Under the pieces are notes generated by a model. That model saw only the letters and a list, made by a program, of their open reading frames with translations. It was not told where the DNA came from and did no database searches. Both the position numbers and the translations under genes were made by a program. Shown here piece after piece: positions 25,016 through 38,158 of a stretch of DNA of 64,000 bases. The DNA comes from Dichetophora obliterata. Taxonomy: Eukaryota > Arthropoda > Insecta > Diptera > Sciomyzidae. Each line of letters begins with the position of its first letter. The stretch's first letter is position 1. The stretch lies in assembly GCA_963920525.1 (NCBI GenBank), contig OY986439.1, positions 4,361,001 through 4,425,000 on the forward strand, in the 5' to 3' direction.

Positions 25016-25192
25016 AAGGTCAATTTATAAGGTTGTGGTACTTGACAAAAATTAGCTCTTTTCCGCCTATGTCTAAGCTATCAACTGTGCCTTTTCTTTG
25101 TTCTATACATCCATTTTGACAATTACTTTTCATGCATTCTGACTGTTCGACTGAGCTCGCTCTCATGTGTCACAACCTTATAAATGAGCTGG
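25016..25192. mobile_element. Palindromic MITE, family D, copy 1
   Basis: Inverted ends AATTTATAAGGTTGTGGTAC and CACAACCTTATAAATGA; inside are CAACTGTGCCTTTTCTTTGT and a GAGCTCGCTCTCA near the right end. A homologous copy lies at 27180-27356, and both copies are followed by a related GGGCTCTAATGAGCTCTCTCG segment (25381 and 27385). Confidence 0.7.
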
Positions 25193-25725
25193 TACAGGCC
25201 AAGAAAAAAAACAGATGATCCTCGAAGGCAAAAAGTGAGATACATAGAGACCTTTTTCATTAGATTATTCGCAAGCATGAGGGGGTATACGAAATTCCGC
25301 TTTTTAACCCGAATGCTTGCGGCGAAGTCAATTATTGCCTTATGAAAAACGGCTCATATAAATCAGTAGCCGTCACACTGGGCTCTAATGAGCTCTCTCG
25401 TTTTACACCAGTACCATAGTAAAATTAGAGAAGGTAGATGCATTTCGGAGAGACAGACTGCCGGAACTGTCAAAACGAAGTTGACAGCTCAGGAGCAAAA
25501 TCTGAAAACGATGAGAATGCGATAAGAAAGCAAAAATAGGCAAGAATAGCAAAATACTTGAGTTTGACAATTCTGGCTATGACAAAAAGAGAGCAGTCTG
25601 AAATGCATATACCTTCACTAGTTCTACCATTACCAGTACCAATCAAAAATAAAAATGAGCATGTGTTGGTGAGCAGAAAAAAATTGTACACTAAAAAAAA
25701 ATACATTCCAATTCAAGCATCTCAA

Positions 25726-26965
25726 CAGTGTTGCCAGCTGCCTTTCACCATTTACCCCTAGATTGGATTTCAAAGCCCCCTTAAATTCCCCCAAAATTTT
25801 TTTCGAAAAACATACAAAAATTTTATAAGGGCGACTAAAAAGTAGTGCAACTACAATGCAAGTCTATGTATTTAACCCTTTCAGTGGATTTGTCCAATAT
25901 ATTGGACACGCCTGAAATTAATTTTTATCTTTATTTTGCAACACTTTTTTTAAATCAAATTGTTAAGTTTTATGAAAAAAAAATGAACCAACATGATAAA
26001 AATAAATTTAGAAAGTCAGTTGGATTTTTGATTTTGTACCTAAGAAAAGCAAAAAAAATTTGTTGAAGAACAATATTTTTTATTTTTTATTTATTTTTAT
26101 TTTTTTAAATTTGTTGGCCCATGTTTTATGAAAAAATCAAGCGGACATAAATTAAATTTATGTTTTTTTTAATCTTTTTATGGCTTTAATGATAACAATA
26201 TCATAATGATTTAAAATACAAAGATCTAAAAGGTTGAAAAACCTTCAAGGGTTTAAAAAAAATGTTTGTATAGGAAGGAGCAAAACAATTTTTTCTTTGT
26301 ACAAACTTGCAAAACGTAAAAATCAAATTTATGTTTCTTTCATATTTTTAAGGACATAAATGAAAGGAATATTACCTCAAAAAATTATTTTGTTCTTAGT
26401 TTTGCCCAACCATTGAAAGGGTTAAAAAGCTGAGCTGTTGGACGTCTTTAACAAGGGCAGAAAGTTGCTTCATAGTTCTCAATTGTCCAATGTGAAATAG
26501 ACCTAAAAATTAAGTCTTACTTTTGAAAGGAGGCTCCGTCTCCCACTTTATGACATATTTTTGGGCATATATTTTTTGCCAACAGTTTTTCCCATACTTT
26601 CTTTTCCCATACTTTCATTTTTACAGAAAATCAATCAATTGCAAGTAAAGCGTAAAGCAAGTTTGAAGTGAAGTTGGAAATTATTGGTAATTTATTTGCA
26701 GTGCTGCCAATTCAGCTGTTTTTATAAAGTGTTGCTGAAATACCCAAGAAGCCAAATATCTTCATTTCTTAAATTTTTAGCATAATTTTAAAAAAGAGTA
26801 AGAAAACTTTATTTCCATAGGTAAATTTTTCACATACCCCTAAAAAACCCCTAAAAAACATGAAGTCTCCCTAAAAACCCCTAAAGATTCAATACCCCTA
26901 AAATCCTTCAACACATTTAAAAAACCCCTAAATCTAGGGGGAAATCCCCTAACGTGGCAACAGTG
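25726..26965. mobile_element. hAT-like element, 1.24 kb, with near-perfect 8-bp target duplication
   Basis: The left terminus CAGTGTTGCCA and the inverted right terminus CACTGTTGCCA differ at one base. Flanks are CATCTCAA (25718-25725) and CATTTCAA (26966-26973), 7 of 8 identical. CCCCTAAA/TTTAGGGG-rich subterminal sequence occurs at both ends. It carries a nested TTAA element at 25876-26421. No transposase frame is visible. Confidence 0.85.
25876..26421. mobile_element. TTAA-flanked MITE, piggyBac-like, copy 2 (nested)
   Basis: TTAA at 25872-25875 and 26422-26425 encloses CCCTTTCAGTGG...CCATTGAAAGGG. The inverted ends and TTAA flanks match piggyBac-type transposition. It lies wholly inside the hAT-like element at 25726-26965, so it arrived after that element. 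Confidence 0.65.
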
Positions 26966-27179
26966 CATTTCAAACTAAATTAAAAAATGTAAATTTTCTG
27001 CAATGGTTTTTTATTGTAACTAAGTGAAAAATTGTTACAAATTGTCAGGTGTTCACTTGTTTAAGAAGTTTCCGCTTTTGAAAGAACAAGAAAAATTTCA
27101 TACCTATTTTCAGTCGCAATCTTCATGCATTAAATTTCTCGCTGTGTGTTTCATCTTTCGATGTTAGGTCGTTAATGTC

Positions 27180-27356
27180 AAGGTTTATTTTTAAAGTTGT
27201 GGCACTTGAGAATAATGCGCTCTTTTTCCGCATTTGCTTGAACTGTCAACTGTGCTTTTCTTTGTTCTATGCATTCATTTTCTAGATTTCCTTTCATCTA
27301 TTTTGACAAGTCGACCGAGCTTGCTCTCAAGTGCCATAAGCTAATAAATACACCTT
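27180..27356. mobile_element. Palindromic MITE, family D, copy 2
   Basis: Same family as 25016-25192: AAGGTTTATTTTTAAAGTTG at the left, GCTAATAAATACACCTT at the right, with GTTGTGGCACTTGAGA inverted as CTCTCAAGTGCCATAAG. The internal CAACTGTGCTTTTCTTTGTT is shared. Confidence 0.7.
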
Positions 27357-28355
27357 GGTTTCTGTCTCATTAGCGTCTACCCTGGGCTCTGAAGAGCTCT
27401 CTCGAGCAGTGTTGCCAGGTCAGTGCTTTTATCACTAGATCCCAGCAGAATTTTTAATACAAATGTGACATGCATTCTTAGGAACCATACTTCCAGAAGA
27501 CATTCTGTAGATGCAATTGTGACTCATCCTAGACTTGTCAAGAAGCTCTTTCAAGAGACATTCTCATAAACTACTTCTGGAAGACATTCAAATAGCATTT
27601 AAATTCAATTAAAGTAAAAAACAAACATATAATTGAAGTTAATGTTTAAGATATTTTTACACCGCAACACAACCCAACCACTTCCTACTTCTAACACCAA
27701 AATGCCGTGAAAGTCGAGAAAAGGGATATTTTACGTGGGATTGTTTTATTGCACCCCAAAAATTCTCATTCCCAAAAATACCAAAATCGCGAGAAAATCG
27801 GGAAAAGCAATATATTTCGTGGAGTTTTTAAACCCTCCAAACCAAAAAAATCATTCCATTTTATGGAATGCTTTTTTAAAGTTCTCCTGAAAAAACCCCT
27901 CCTAGAATCCTTTCAATGAAGGGCTCAAAGAAATCTTCCATTGAAAAAAATCTGGAAGCACTTCTAGAGAAGACTAAAGAAAGCATTCCTTCCAATGACA
28001 TGCATATGTTAAAAGAATGCCTTCTGGGTATGAAAGTGGAAGGGAAGGAATTCAAGACTTTCCCTTCCACTTTAGCTTATTTTGGAATCACTTTTTTTGG
28101 TGGGATGCAGTGGTTTTCGATGTTGCAATACGCGTTTATTTAAAAAAAAAAACACTAAGTGAAAAAGCACCAAGACCAGTGTGTTTTCATTTTGAGTTGA
28201 GTGCCTTAGTGCCTTTTGATTGTTAGTCAAAAAATTTTTGCAGCCCTCAAATTAACAATTAATATAAAAAAGTTTCCGATGATAGAACCGAAAAATTTTG
28301 AATAGAAGTGGGTCAACTCTGGGATACACTTGAAAATAACTCTTATCAACTTTAA
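27357..28355. other. Unassigned repeat-like sequence
   Basis: A CAGTGTTGCCAGGTCAGTG at 27407 looks like a hAT-type terminus with no identified partner. A direct ~80-bp duplication (AAAGTCGAGAAAAG / AAAATCGGGAAAAG with CGTGGGATT / CGTGGAGTT) lies at about 27705-27845. Open frames at 27707-28226 overlap on both strands, use Lys/Ser-rich translations and are not called. Confidence 0.35.
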
Positions 28356-28460
28356 GCTGATATTTGCATTCGTCTTTTTTCTTCAAATGCAGAAGTTGAA
28401 AGAGTTTTTAGTACTATGAACCGTTTCAAAACATAAATAAGAAATATACCGTCACTTAAT
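28356..28460 (+). pseudogene. hAT transposase C-terminal fragment (decayed)
   Basis: From 28359 the frame reads D-I-C-I-R-L-F-S-S-N-A-E-V-E-R-V-F-S-T-M and then N-R-F-K-T before a TAA at 28434; after the stop the same frame continues I-R-N-I-P-S. The SSNAEVERVFS-(x)n-RFKT pattern is the conserved dimerisation segment of hAT-family transposases. A stop lies just upstream too (TAA at 28353). It is a relic, not a gene. The CAGTGTTGCCA terminus at 27407 could belong to it. Confidence 0.75.
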
Positions 28461-29328
28461 TCTATTAATTGTGTAATTGTGTAATCAATTGTTTATGGTT
28501 TATTATTAAAAAATAGCTATTGTGATTCTTTTAAATTACTTGATGAAACTCTTTGTAAAATTAATTCTAAAAAATTTTTAAAAAATCAGATTTTTATGCA
28601 CACGTTTTACTTTAAAATATTATACGTGTATCATCGTATCTGATTGTGTAAAACACTTGATTTGGCGCCTTGTTGTTAACAAGTTTTGGTAAAAATTACC
28701 AAGTTTAGTGTAGTTCGTATTTGTTGAGTCAGAGCAGTCATTTATTTGAATCTTGAGGAAGCTATTGATTTATATGCTTGAAAATGTCAGTAATAGTCAT
28801 GATACAAAGAACTACAGGTAAAGTATTGCTCATGTCCGCCATCTTTGCTGTGACGTGCAAGGTGCTCATTGTTTGCAACGTAGTCATAATTTATTCATAG
28901 GGTGTAAAGATTTTAAAATGCCAACATTTTCTTATGAAAACTTGTTTTACTGAAATAAAATAAATATTGTTAAATAAAGCACATGTCCAAAATAAAGTAA
29001 ATATATTTTTTAGTACTGTTTGTGAAAAAAATTTGCATACTTTGTAGGGGTGTTTTTTTCCCCTTTTTACCGATTTGCAAAAAAAGCGGCTACGTTGTTT
29101 GATGTGCTTGACAGAATTTTGACTGTTTGTTCGTTTTCATTTTGCTATCTTCGCCACTTTTCGACATTTTCTTTTGAATGTATTCATCAAGAGTCACATT
29201 TGACGAGCACCGATGACGAGGTGCGCAGTAAATGTTATTCGTTGCGCCGGGAATACTTTATCTGTAGTTCTTTGTATCATGAGTAATAGTCACAAATTCG
29301 TTCGTTGTACATGGTTCGTACGAAATAT
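28461..29328. other. No gene seen
   Basis: AT-rich sequence with a C-run near 29058. The small open frames at 29050-29286 and 29213-29395 have no recognisable domain. Confidence 0.4.
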
Positions 29329-30277
29329 AATCACCCCTATCACGAAAAAATTTTCGCATGGAAATTCTCCCAAATTTTGTGTACCCTCATTGTGAATTCC
29401 GCACTGCATTGCATTGCATGTTCGAAAAAATCCCCTTATTGCGAACGCTTTTTTTCTTGTGGAAGTGAACGGTTTTTTGGCGAATCTTCTCACATCAAAT
29501 TTGCTGGCGAGCAAAAGTTAAAATCGAAAATTAAAAACACAAAATTGTGTAAATCAGCATTTTTATTAATTACAAACAATGTTTAATTCACAGACCACAA
29601 TTTAAGACACTTTTTAAACATTTTTATTAAATTCCAGCCTCGCTATATGCTTACCAAAAGAGGCTCTCTTAGCATTGGTGAAAACTGTTTTTCTTGTTTA
29701 AGTGATGTAAGATTATTTTCGTTTGTTGAATTATAAATTGAAATTGTAGGATGCGTAAAGCAATACTTATGCCTTTTTTAATTAAAATGTTTTTAGTTAA
29801 AATTGTAATACTCGATTCGATTTTAACTTCGAACAGCTGTTAGCGGCACAAGCTTACCAAAAAAGTGTTGCCAATTATATAAAAATAAACTAGTTTTGTG
29901 GTAATTTTTCATTCCCGTGGGTTAAAAAAATTCCCATGGCAGCTTTTGACTTTTGTTAGGTTAAGAAAATGTTTTTATCCCTTGGAATTATTGAAATTTT
30001 TTTCACAATTGTGCCAATTTTTTGGTTAGATCTATTGGTCTGGCAATTTTAAATAAGTACTCCTATGAAAACTTGTGTGGTGATTTAATAATGGTTTTGT
30101 GGGAAAGGACTTTAAGAGGAAATAAAGTAATGGCAGCTTTGGTTCTTTACCATGCCATGTTCGAAAATTTTTAGAGAAAATCAATGCGAACGAGATTCAT
30201 GATAGGGGTAAAAAAACTCGTGCGAGAAGAAGATTTCCGCATGGGAGCAAATCCGTGAGAGATTCATGATAAAGGTG
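29329..30277. mobile_element. Possible ~950-bp TIR element (weak)
   Basis: The left TCACCCCTATCACGAA resembles the inverted right end TTCACCTTTATCATGAA, with a further similar inverted motif (ACCCCTATCATGAA) at about 30198-30211. The interior includes GGAAATTCTCCC / GGGAGCAAATCC-like inverted segments. No target duplication was resolved. Confidence 0.35.
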
Positions 30278-30374
30278 AATGAGTGTTCAGTCAAAACATG
30301 ATTTAGTTATAATTACTAAATCTCAGTTAAGATAATTTAGTGTATATATATTAATCCTAGTTTAACATCGTTCA

Positions 30375-30705
30375 GTGGTGACACTAGCCTACTGGTAGAG
30401 TGCGTGGCTAGTAAGCTAAAGAACCGCGATTCAAACCCCAGCTCAGACAGAATGTCTTTTTTCAATTGAAGTAATATTTCTTTTTGGCCCAGAGAACAGT
30501 AAAACAAAAAAACAAACCTCAGAGAGTAAAAATTGCCATGTAAGGTTTCTTGAGAACATAAGCCGTTCGGAGTAGGCAATAAACCTCGTAGGTATAGTTC
30601 TCAATCATTTGTGTTCAAACATTTAATAACACGCAGAACACAATTGATCAATACAGAAACTCGGTTAAAGTCCTTTCAAGGGCTGAAATGGTCAGTATGT
30701 TTTTT
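30375..30705 (+). mobile_element. tRNA-derived SINE, family 1, copy b
   Basis: The same body as 14989-15344: GGTAGAGTGCGTGGC, TAAGCTAAAGAACCGCG, CCTCAGAGAGTAAA, CATAAGCCGTTCGGAGTAGG, CATTTAATAACACGCA and AAGGGCTGAAATGG. The promoter boxes have decayed: box A lost part of TAGCTTAGTGG, and box B reads GATTCAAACCCC. It is likely an older or dead copy. Confidence 0.85.
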
Positions 30706-30895
30706 TTTAGTTCATTATCGTTTTGAGAACAGTAAACTTTCTCATTAATTTGTATTAAGTTTTCAAGAAGTTGAGGAAATCTCAGCTCTAAACTTGTTTC
30801 AACTTTAAATTTGTTTTATTTTCATTTATTAACGATTTATTTCAATCATTTTGTCCTCTCGAAACAGTAGATCGGTAACTATAACCAAAGACTTT

Positions 30896-31298
30896 TGTCG
30901 GTTTTTGCAGTGTAGTGGAGAGTGCGCTAAACTATCAACCCAGAGGTCCCTGGTTCGAGTCAGAGTTCGGGCATGGTTATTTTCACTTTCTTTGTATTTT
31001 CTTACATTTAAGAATTATGGAAAACTAAAAATTCACGACTAGATTGCGGATAATGTGATATTAAAGTACAGGAACAACTAAGGGCTGGAAATGCTTGTCG
31101 AGGTTTAGGCATAACACTAGCCTTGGTTAGAAGCAATTCAAATTGTCTTTCACGGTTGTTTCGCCTAATTAATAATTCACCTATGGTTCAAATCAATTCC
31201 TCTAAATAATCTATCCCTTTTCTTTCAGGTCAAAGACCAAACCTTGTTTGCATAAGAAACATGCCTTGGTTCTTTGATATTAAAACAAAACAAAAAAA
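30896..31298 (+). mobile_element. tRNA-derived SINE, family 2, copy a
   Basis: The head GTGTAGTGGAGAGTGCG, AACCCAGAGGTCCC and box B GGTTCGAGTCAG is followed by a body with TTCACTTTCTTTG, TTTAAGAATTATGGAAAACT, CATAACACTAGC and CATGCCTTGGTTCTTTGAT, then an A-rich tail. It matches 59859-60256 along its length. Box B is less canonical than in the other copy. Confidence 0.85.
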
Positions 31299-33881
31299 TT
31301 TGCATTTTGTCTCAACTAGAAGGTTCAAATATATAATTTATTTTCAATAAGCAAATATATGCCCTTTTGTTAACTTTAACCAAATCTTGGTTGAGAGAAA
31401 GACACTCTTTTTTCAGTGTACGTACAGGCTGATACAATTCTGGTATTTTTCTCAGGTTTTCCCGAATTTTATATACCGGCAAACTAAGCGAATTTGCTAG
31501 TGGTTGCTGTTCGGTTCACGTTTGCAAACGTTGCTACAGGTTTTGTTCACTTTCTGCTTCTTTCAACAATATTCGGAGTATTTGGACTTTTTTGCCATGG
31601 TGGCATAGCAACATACCAACGCAACTCTGCACAACTACAGCCCCCCTCCTCCCCCCTTACATGCCATCCGCAATTAACATGTTCGTGTAACATCGATTTA
31701 ATCGCATAAAATTCAGCCGCATCAGGATGGGGCGTGACGCTGAGGGTAGTTTTGTTGAATAAAATCCATTGGTATTGTTTTTGTAAAGAACTACAAAATG
31801 TTCCAAAACGCTTTGTTTACTAAACAAACAATGGCCGCGTGTTTGACTGTGTATTTGTTTAGGTATGGCTTCGATCGCCGATCGCATGAGTGTGAGTAAA
31901 ACAGTTGATGAGGGATTTTTACGTATTTTTTCACTTTTTTACAAAATTTACTCTTGTTTGTACTACAAACCAACAAAAGAAACAACAACAACACGGCATA
32001 AAGGAAAACATAAATGTAGTGGAAGCAACAACAACACCAACAGCAAGCATATGCGTTGAGTTAGAATGGTAGCAATCGATAAACCAAAGTGTTGAACTTT
32101 TATTTATATTTCTTTTAACATCCGCAAAAGTTTACATTTTTGCCTTTCTTCCCTCGTCGTCATCGTCGTTGTTGTATTTGTAACATTAGAAAGTCAACTT
32201 TTGAATGGGAAGCACAAAAAAGTCGATGCCCCGGAATATTGTGGAAGGTTCGTATTAATACGCATTTGCAAAAACAAATTCATGCTTTCTAGCCAAACAG
32301 GTGGCAGCACTTTAAAAATGAGGAGCTGTAACGAACCTGTGTTGGTTACTTTTTATGCTGAGATACGCTCAGCGGGATTCCAAGGTCCTTAACAGAAAAA
32401 CTCTGTGTTTTAAGTTAATTATAATGTGTTTCACTGTTTGAAAAAAATTAATCTCACGTTTTCCAAAAAACAACAATGAATTTATGTTATTAATAATTTA
32501 TGGCCATTTTCCCTCTTTGGATTCTACTTCGGTTACCGGTCAGCATACAGGCAGGCCTGCAAGCCACGAACACTGTCACACGAAAATCAAATCGCTTACA
32601 AGCATCAGAATTTAGGCGTCACAGGGCATATAAAAGTTTAATGGACTTAATTATTACCACCGCACAGTGAAGCAAAGCCCTACTCTTTCACTCAAATTGA
32701 TTTTCTGTATGTAGAATTAGAGTTATTTAAGAAAATTTTTTTTATATTTGTTCTTGAAATGGCTTCTATATTTTTACATAATTTATTTAAAGAAGTGTAT
32801 ATGGGTTTAGTACAAAATAAGTTTTAAGAATAAAATTAACGGTCAAAATTTCGAGTTATACGAAGTGTTTTAATGGATTTTCGATTTTAATTTTCTGTTT
32901 TTCAAAATTTTTATATTAAAAATATATATTTCAAGAAATAGAAAAGGTAACTTTGACGAAAAGGATTAACATTTCAAGAAATTTTTTGTAACAAGAATGA
33001 ATAGAATAAGCCAAAGAATAAGTGCAAATTTTTTGGAGCATTTTCCACATTTTCACACATTTTACAGATTTACAAATTTTACACATTTTTTGCTCCAAAA
33101 ATTTTTTTTCAAAGTATATCTTGTTTAAAGAAATATTTAGAACTAAGAGTAAGAAACAAAATTTTGTAAAGAAAGGAAATTAAAACATAAAATCTGTCAA
33201 GATTGCTTGATATAAAGATTGAGAGATTTTCAACCTAAAGGTTATCTCGACTTTGAGTATACAAATGGACTTTTTTAATAAACAAAATAAATAACAAAAT
33301 ATATAACAATCGAAAGGCCAAACAGTAAGCTGGAGTGAAATTCAAAAGTGCATAGCATTGACTTAGCCAGGACACATTCGGCAAGTATTGTAACAAACGT
33401 GTCAGCTACAAAATTTAATTTCGATCTGATTGCATCTTCCTGCTTCGGTTTGTCCTTAAAATCAGAACATTTTTAAAAACTAATGTATGAAAAATCTTAA
33501 GAAGTTGTTTGGTTAGTAAAAACATGAAATGGAGTTACACAAAACTTTGTCCTGTTCTTATCACATCTTCCTGCTCTAAGATATAATCAAAAATTACATT
33601 AATTATAAAAAAAAATATATTGCAAAAATTTTTAGATTTTTAGGCTTACCCAAATATTAAGTATTTGGATTTTTTTCCGATACAACGTCATCTTCTTGTT
33701 CCATAATGTCCTTGAAAATGGCATATTTTGTTAAAATCATAAGAATTGTTAAAAATGAGGGCCGAATCCATTAAAAATGAGGCCTTTAATGCCATTAAAT
33801 ATTATTACAATTGATGTACCATTAACGACTTTTAGACTCAAGTGTTCAATAGATTCTATTAATAACAATAATAATAATTTT
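31299..33881. other. No gene seen; minor CAA patches
   Basis: CAACAACAAC-type patches lie at about 31980-32045 and a TCGTCGTCATCG run at about 32150-32173. The open frame at 31494-31709 and its neighbours lack domains. Nothing else is recognisable. Confidence 0.4.
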
Positions 33882-36433
<2,552 letters not shown>

Positions 36434-36437
36434 TTAA

Positions 36438-36721
36438 CCCTTACGTACTATTGGGAAAAAATTTAAGTCAATACTACTGATATTTGTTTGTGGGACCACA
36501 AGCACTTTGCTGTGTAAGAAAACTTGGTATTATTAATTTTTCATCCATAAATGTAAGCAAAAGCTTAAATTACTCATTTAGCTTTGCAATAAAAGGAAGA
36601 ATCACAATTTTTTTTATGTTGGGATGAACTAAGAGCGGCAAGTCACTTCGTTCGAAAATTAGACAAATAGTAAACTAGATACTTTGATGTGGTCCCACAG
36701 ACCAACAACAGTATTTAAGGG
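36438..36721. mobile_element. TTAA-flanked MITE, piggyBac-like, copy 3
   Basis: TTAA at 36434-36437 and 36722-36725 encloses CCCTTACGTACTATTG and the inverted CAACAGTATTTAAGGG. A subterminal palindrome TGTGGGACCACA near the left end is repeated as TGTGGTCCCACA near the right. 284 bp, non-coding. Confidence 0.65.
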
Positions 36722-37469
36722 TTAAAACTATTTAATTAAAAGTCCTTTTAAATTTTTCTTATTAAGCTTTTAAACTTTTATAATGCTTACGATATCCGAC
36801 TAATCAGGTTTCGCTTTAAAGGTGGTCCTTCCACACCATTCTGTTTATTCTGCAGAAATAACTATATTTATTTGGCACACTTTATCGTTATAGTTATACC
36901 CTATTATCGAAGAGCTATAATTTAATACCAAAGTATTCGCTTCCATATAAACGACATACTTAATATTACAGCTACAAAAACAATATAAATTCATTATCGT
37001 TCGCTGGATTTGCACTTAACCATCGATTGTGTGGCTCACCCGAGGCACTTAAATTGCACAAAATGTAGGCTCATCTTCAAGAGCTGAGTCGTGTTGCTGT
37101 GCTTCAACATCTTCACTGGCAAGACTCTTCGATTTTATGCTGCATTATTTCAGCATTAACAATTTCTGTCGAACAAATTGCTATTGCGTGTGCGCACGCA
37201 TGCGCAGCCGACTCTGAATGTGCATGCTGTGGGGGCGTGTGTCTGTCCGGCGTGAGTGTTTGTGTGATATGACGTGACAGACGTTAAGTAGAGATCAAAT
37301 AAAGTCAAAGTCAATAAAAATTTATGCAAAGACACAGTCATTTCAGCTTCCCGATGCACATAAATTCTTGTCCAGAAAGTTTTTGTTTTGAGGTTCTTTT
37401 CGGAGTAGAATTTCCGTAGTTTATGTTTATATGAAATGTAATGATTAAAAAAAATCCACTAATTAACTT

Positions 37470-37500
37470 TACCTATCTTTCTCTCTCAACCTATTTGCAG
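37470..37500 (+). promoter_or_regulatory. kirre: Splice acceptor of the kirre start-codon exon
   Basis: A pyrimidine-rich tract (ACCTATCTTTCTCTCTCAAC) is followed by CTATTTGCAG. It is the strongest-looking acceptor before the coding start and implies at least one upstream non-coding exon, which I cannot locate. Confidence 0.8.
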
Positions 37501-38158
37501 GCTCTTTTCTCTTGACACGGACCAGCCGCTTTAAAGCTTCTACTCGAAACATTGCCTCATCTTAAGCCTCAAAATGCACGCATATTTCCGTCAACACCGC
37601 CAACACATTCCTGCCATACGCATGCTGACGCTAGGAGCATTAATCATTGTCGCTTGCTTGCTGCCGCAACTGAGCGAAGCCAAAGCGAAATCGAAGAAAA
37701 GCTCTAGCACTCATCACAGCGATGAGAAACCGAGTGTGGAAGGCCAACGTTTCGCCATGGAGCCACAGGATCAGACTGCTGTTGTGGGTTCACGCGTCAC
37801 GCTACCCTGCCGGGTCATGGGCAAGGTAGGCGCCTTGCAGTGGACAAAGGATGATTTTGGCTTGGGACAGCATCGTAACCTCAGCGGCTTTGAACGCTAT
37901 TCTATGGTGGGTAGTGATGAGGAAGGCGACTTTTCGCTAGATGTCTATCCAGTTATGCTGGATGATGACGCTCGATATCAGTGCCAGGTGGGTCCTGGTC
38001 CTTTGGGCGAGGCTGGGATACGTTCACGTTTTGCCAAATTAACCGTACTGGTACCGCCTGAGGCACCTAAAATACTCCAAGGAGATTATCTGGTGACTAC
38101 GGAAGACCGTGAAATTGAGTTGGAATGCGTGTCGGTTGGTGGAAAACCTGCTGCAGAG
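37501..38158 (+). CDS. kirre: kirre coding exon 1: 5' UTR end, signal peptide, Ig1, start of Ig2
   Basis: The first 73 bases are untranslated. The first in-frame ATG is at 37574, and an in-frame TAA at 37532-37534 within the same exon rules out an upstream in-frame start in this exon. A second Met at residue 17 directly precedes the hydrophobic core LGALIIVACLL and could be an alternative start. Residues 37-57 form a Lys/Ser/His-rich linker before the conserved QRFAMEPQDQTAVVGSR. The first Ig domain spans roughly 59-160. The exon ends ...KPAAE (195 codons) at a phase-0 GTGAGT donor. Confidence 0.96.
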
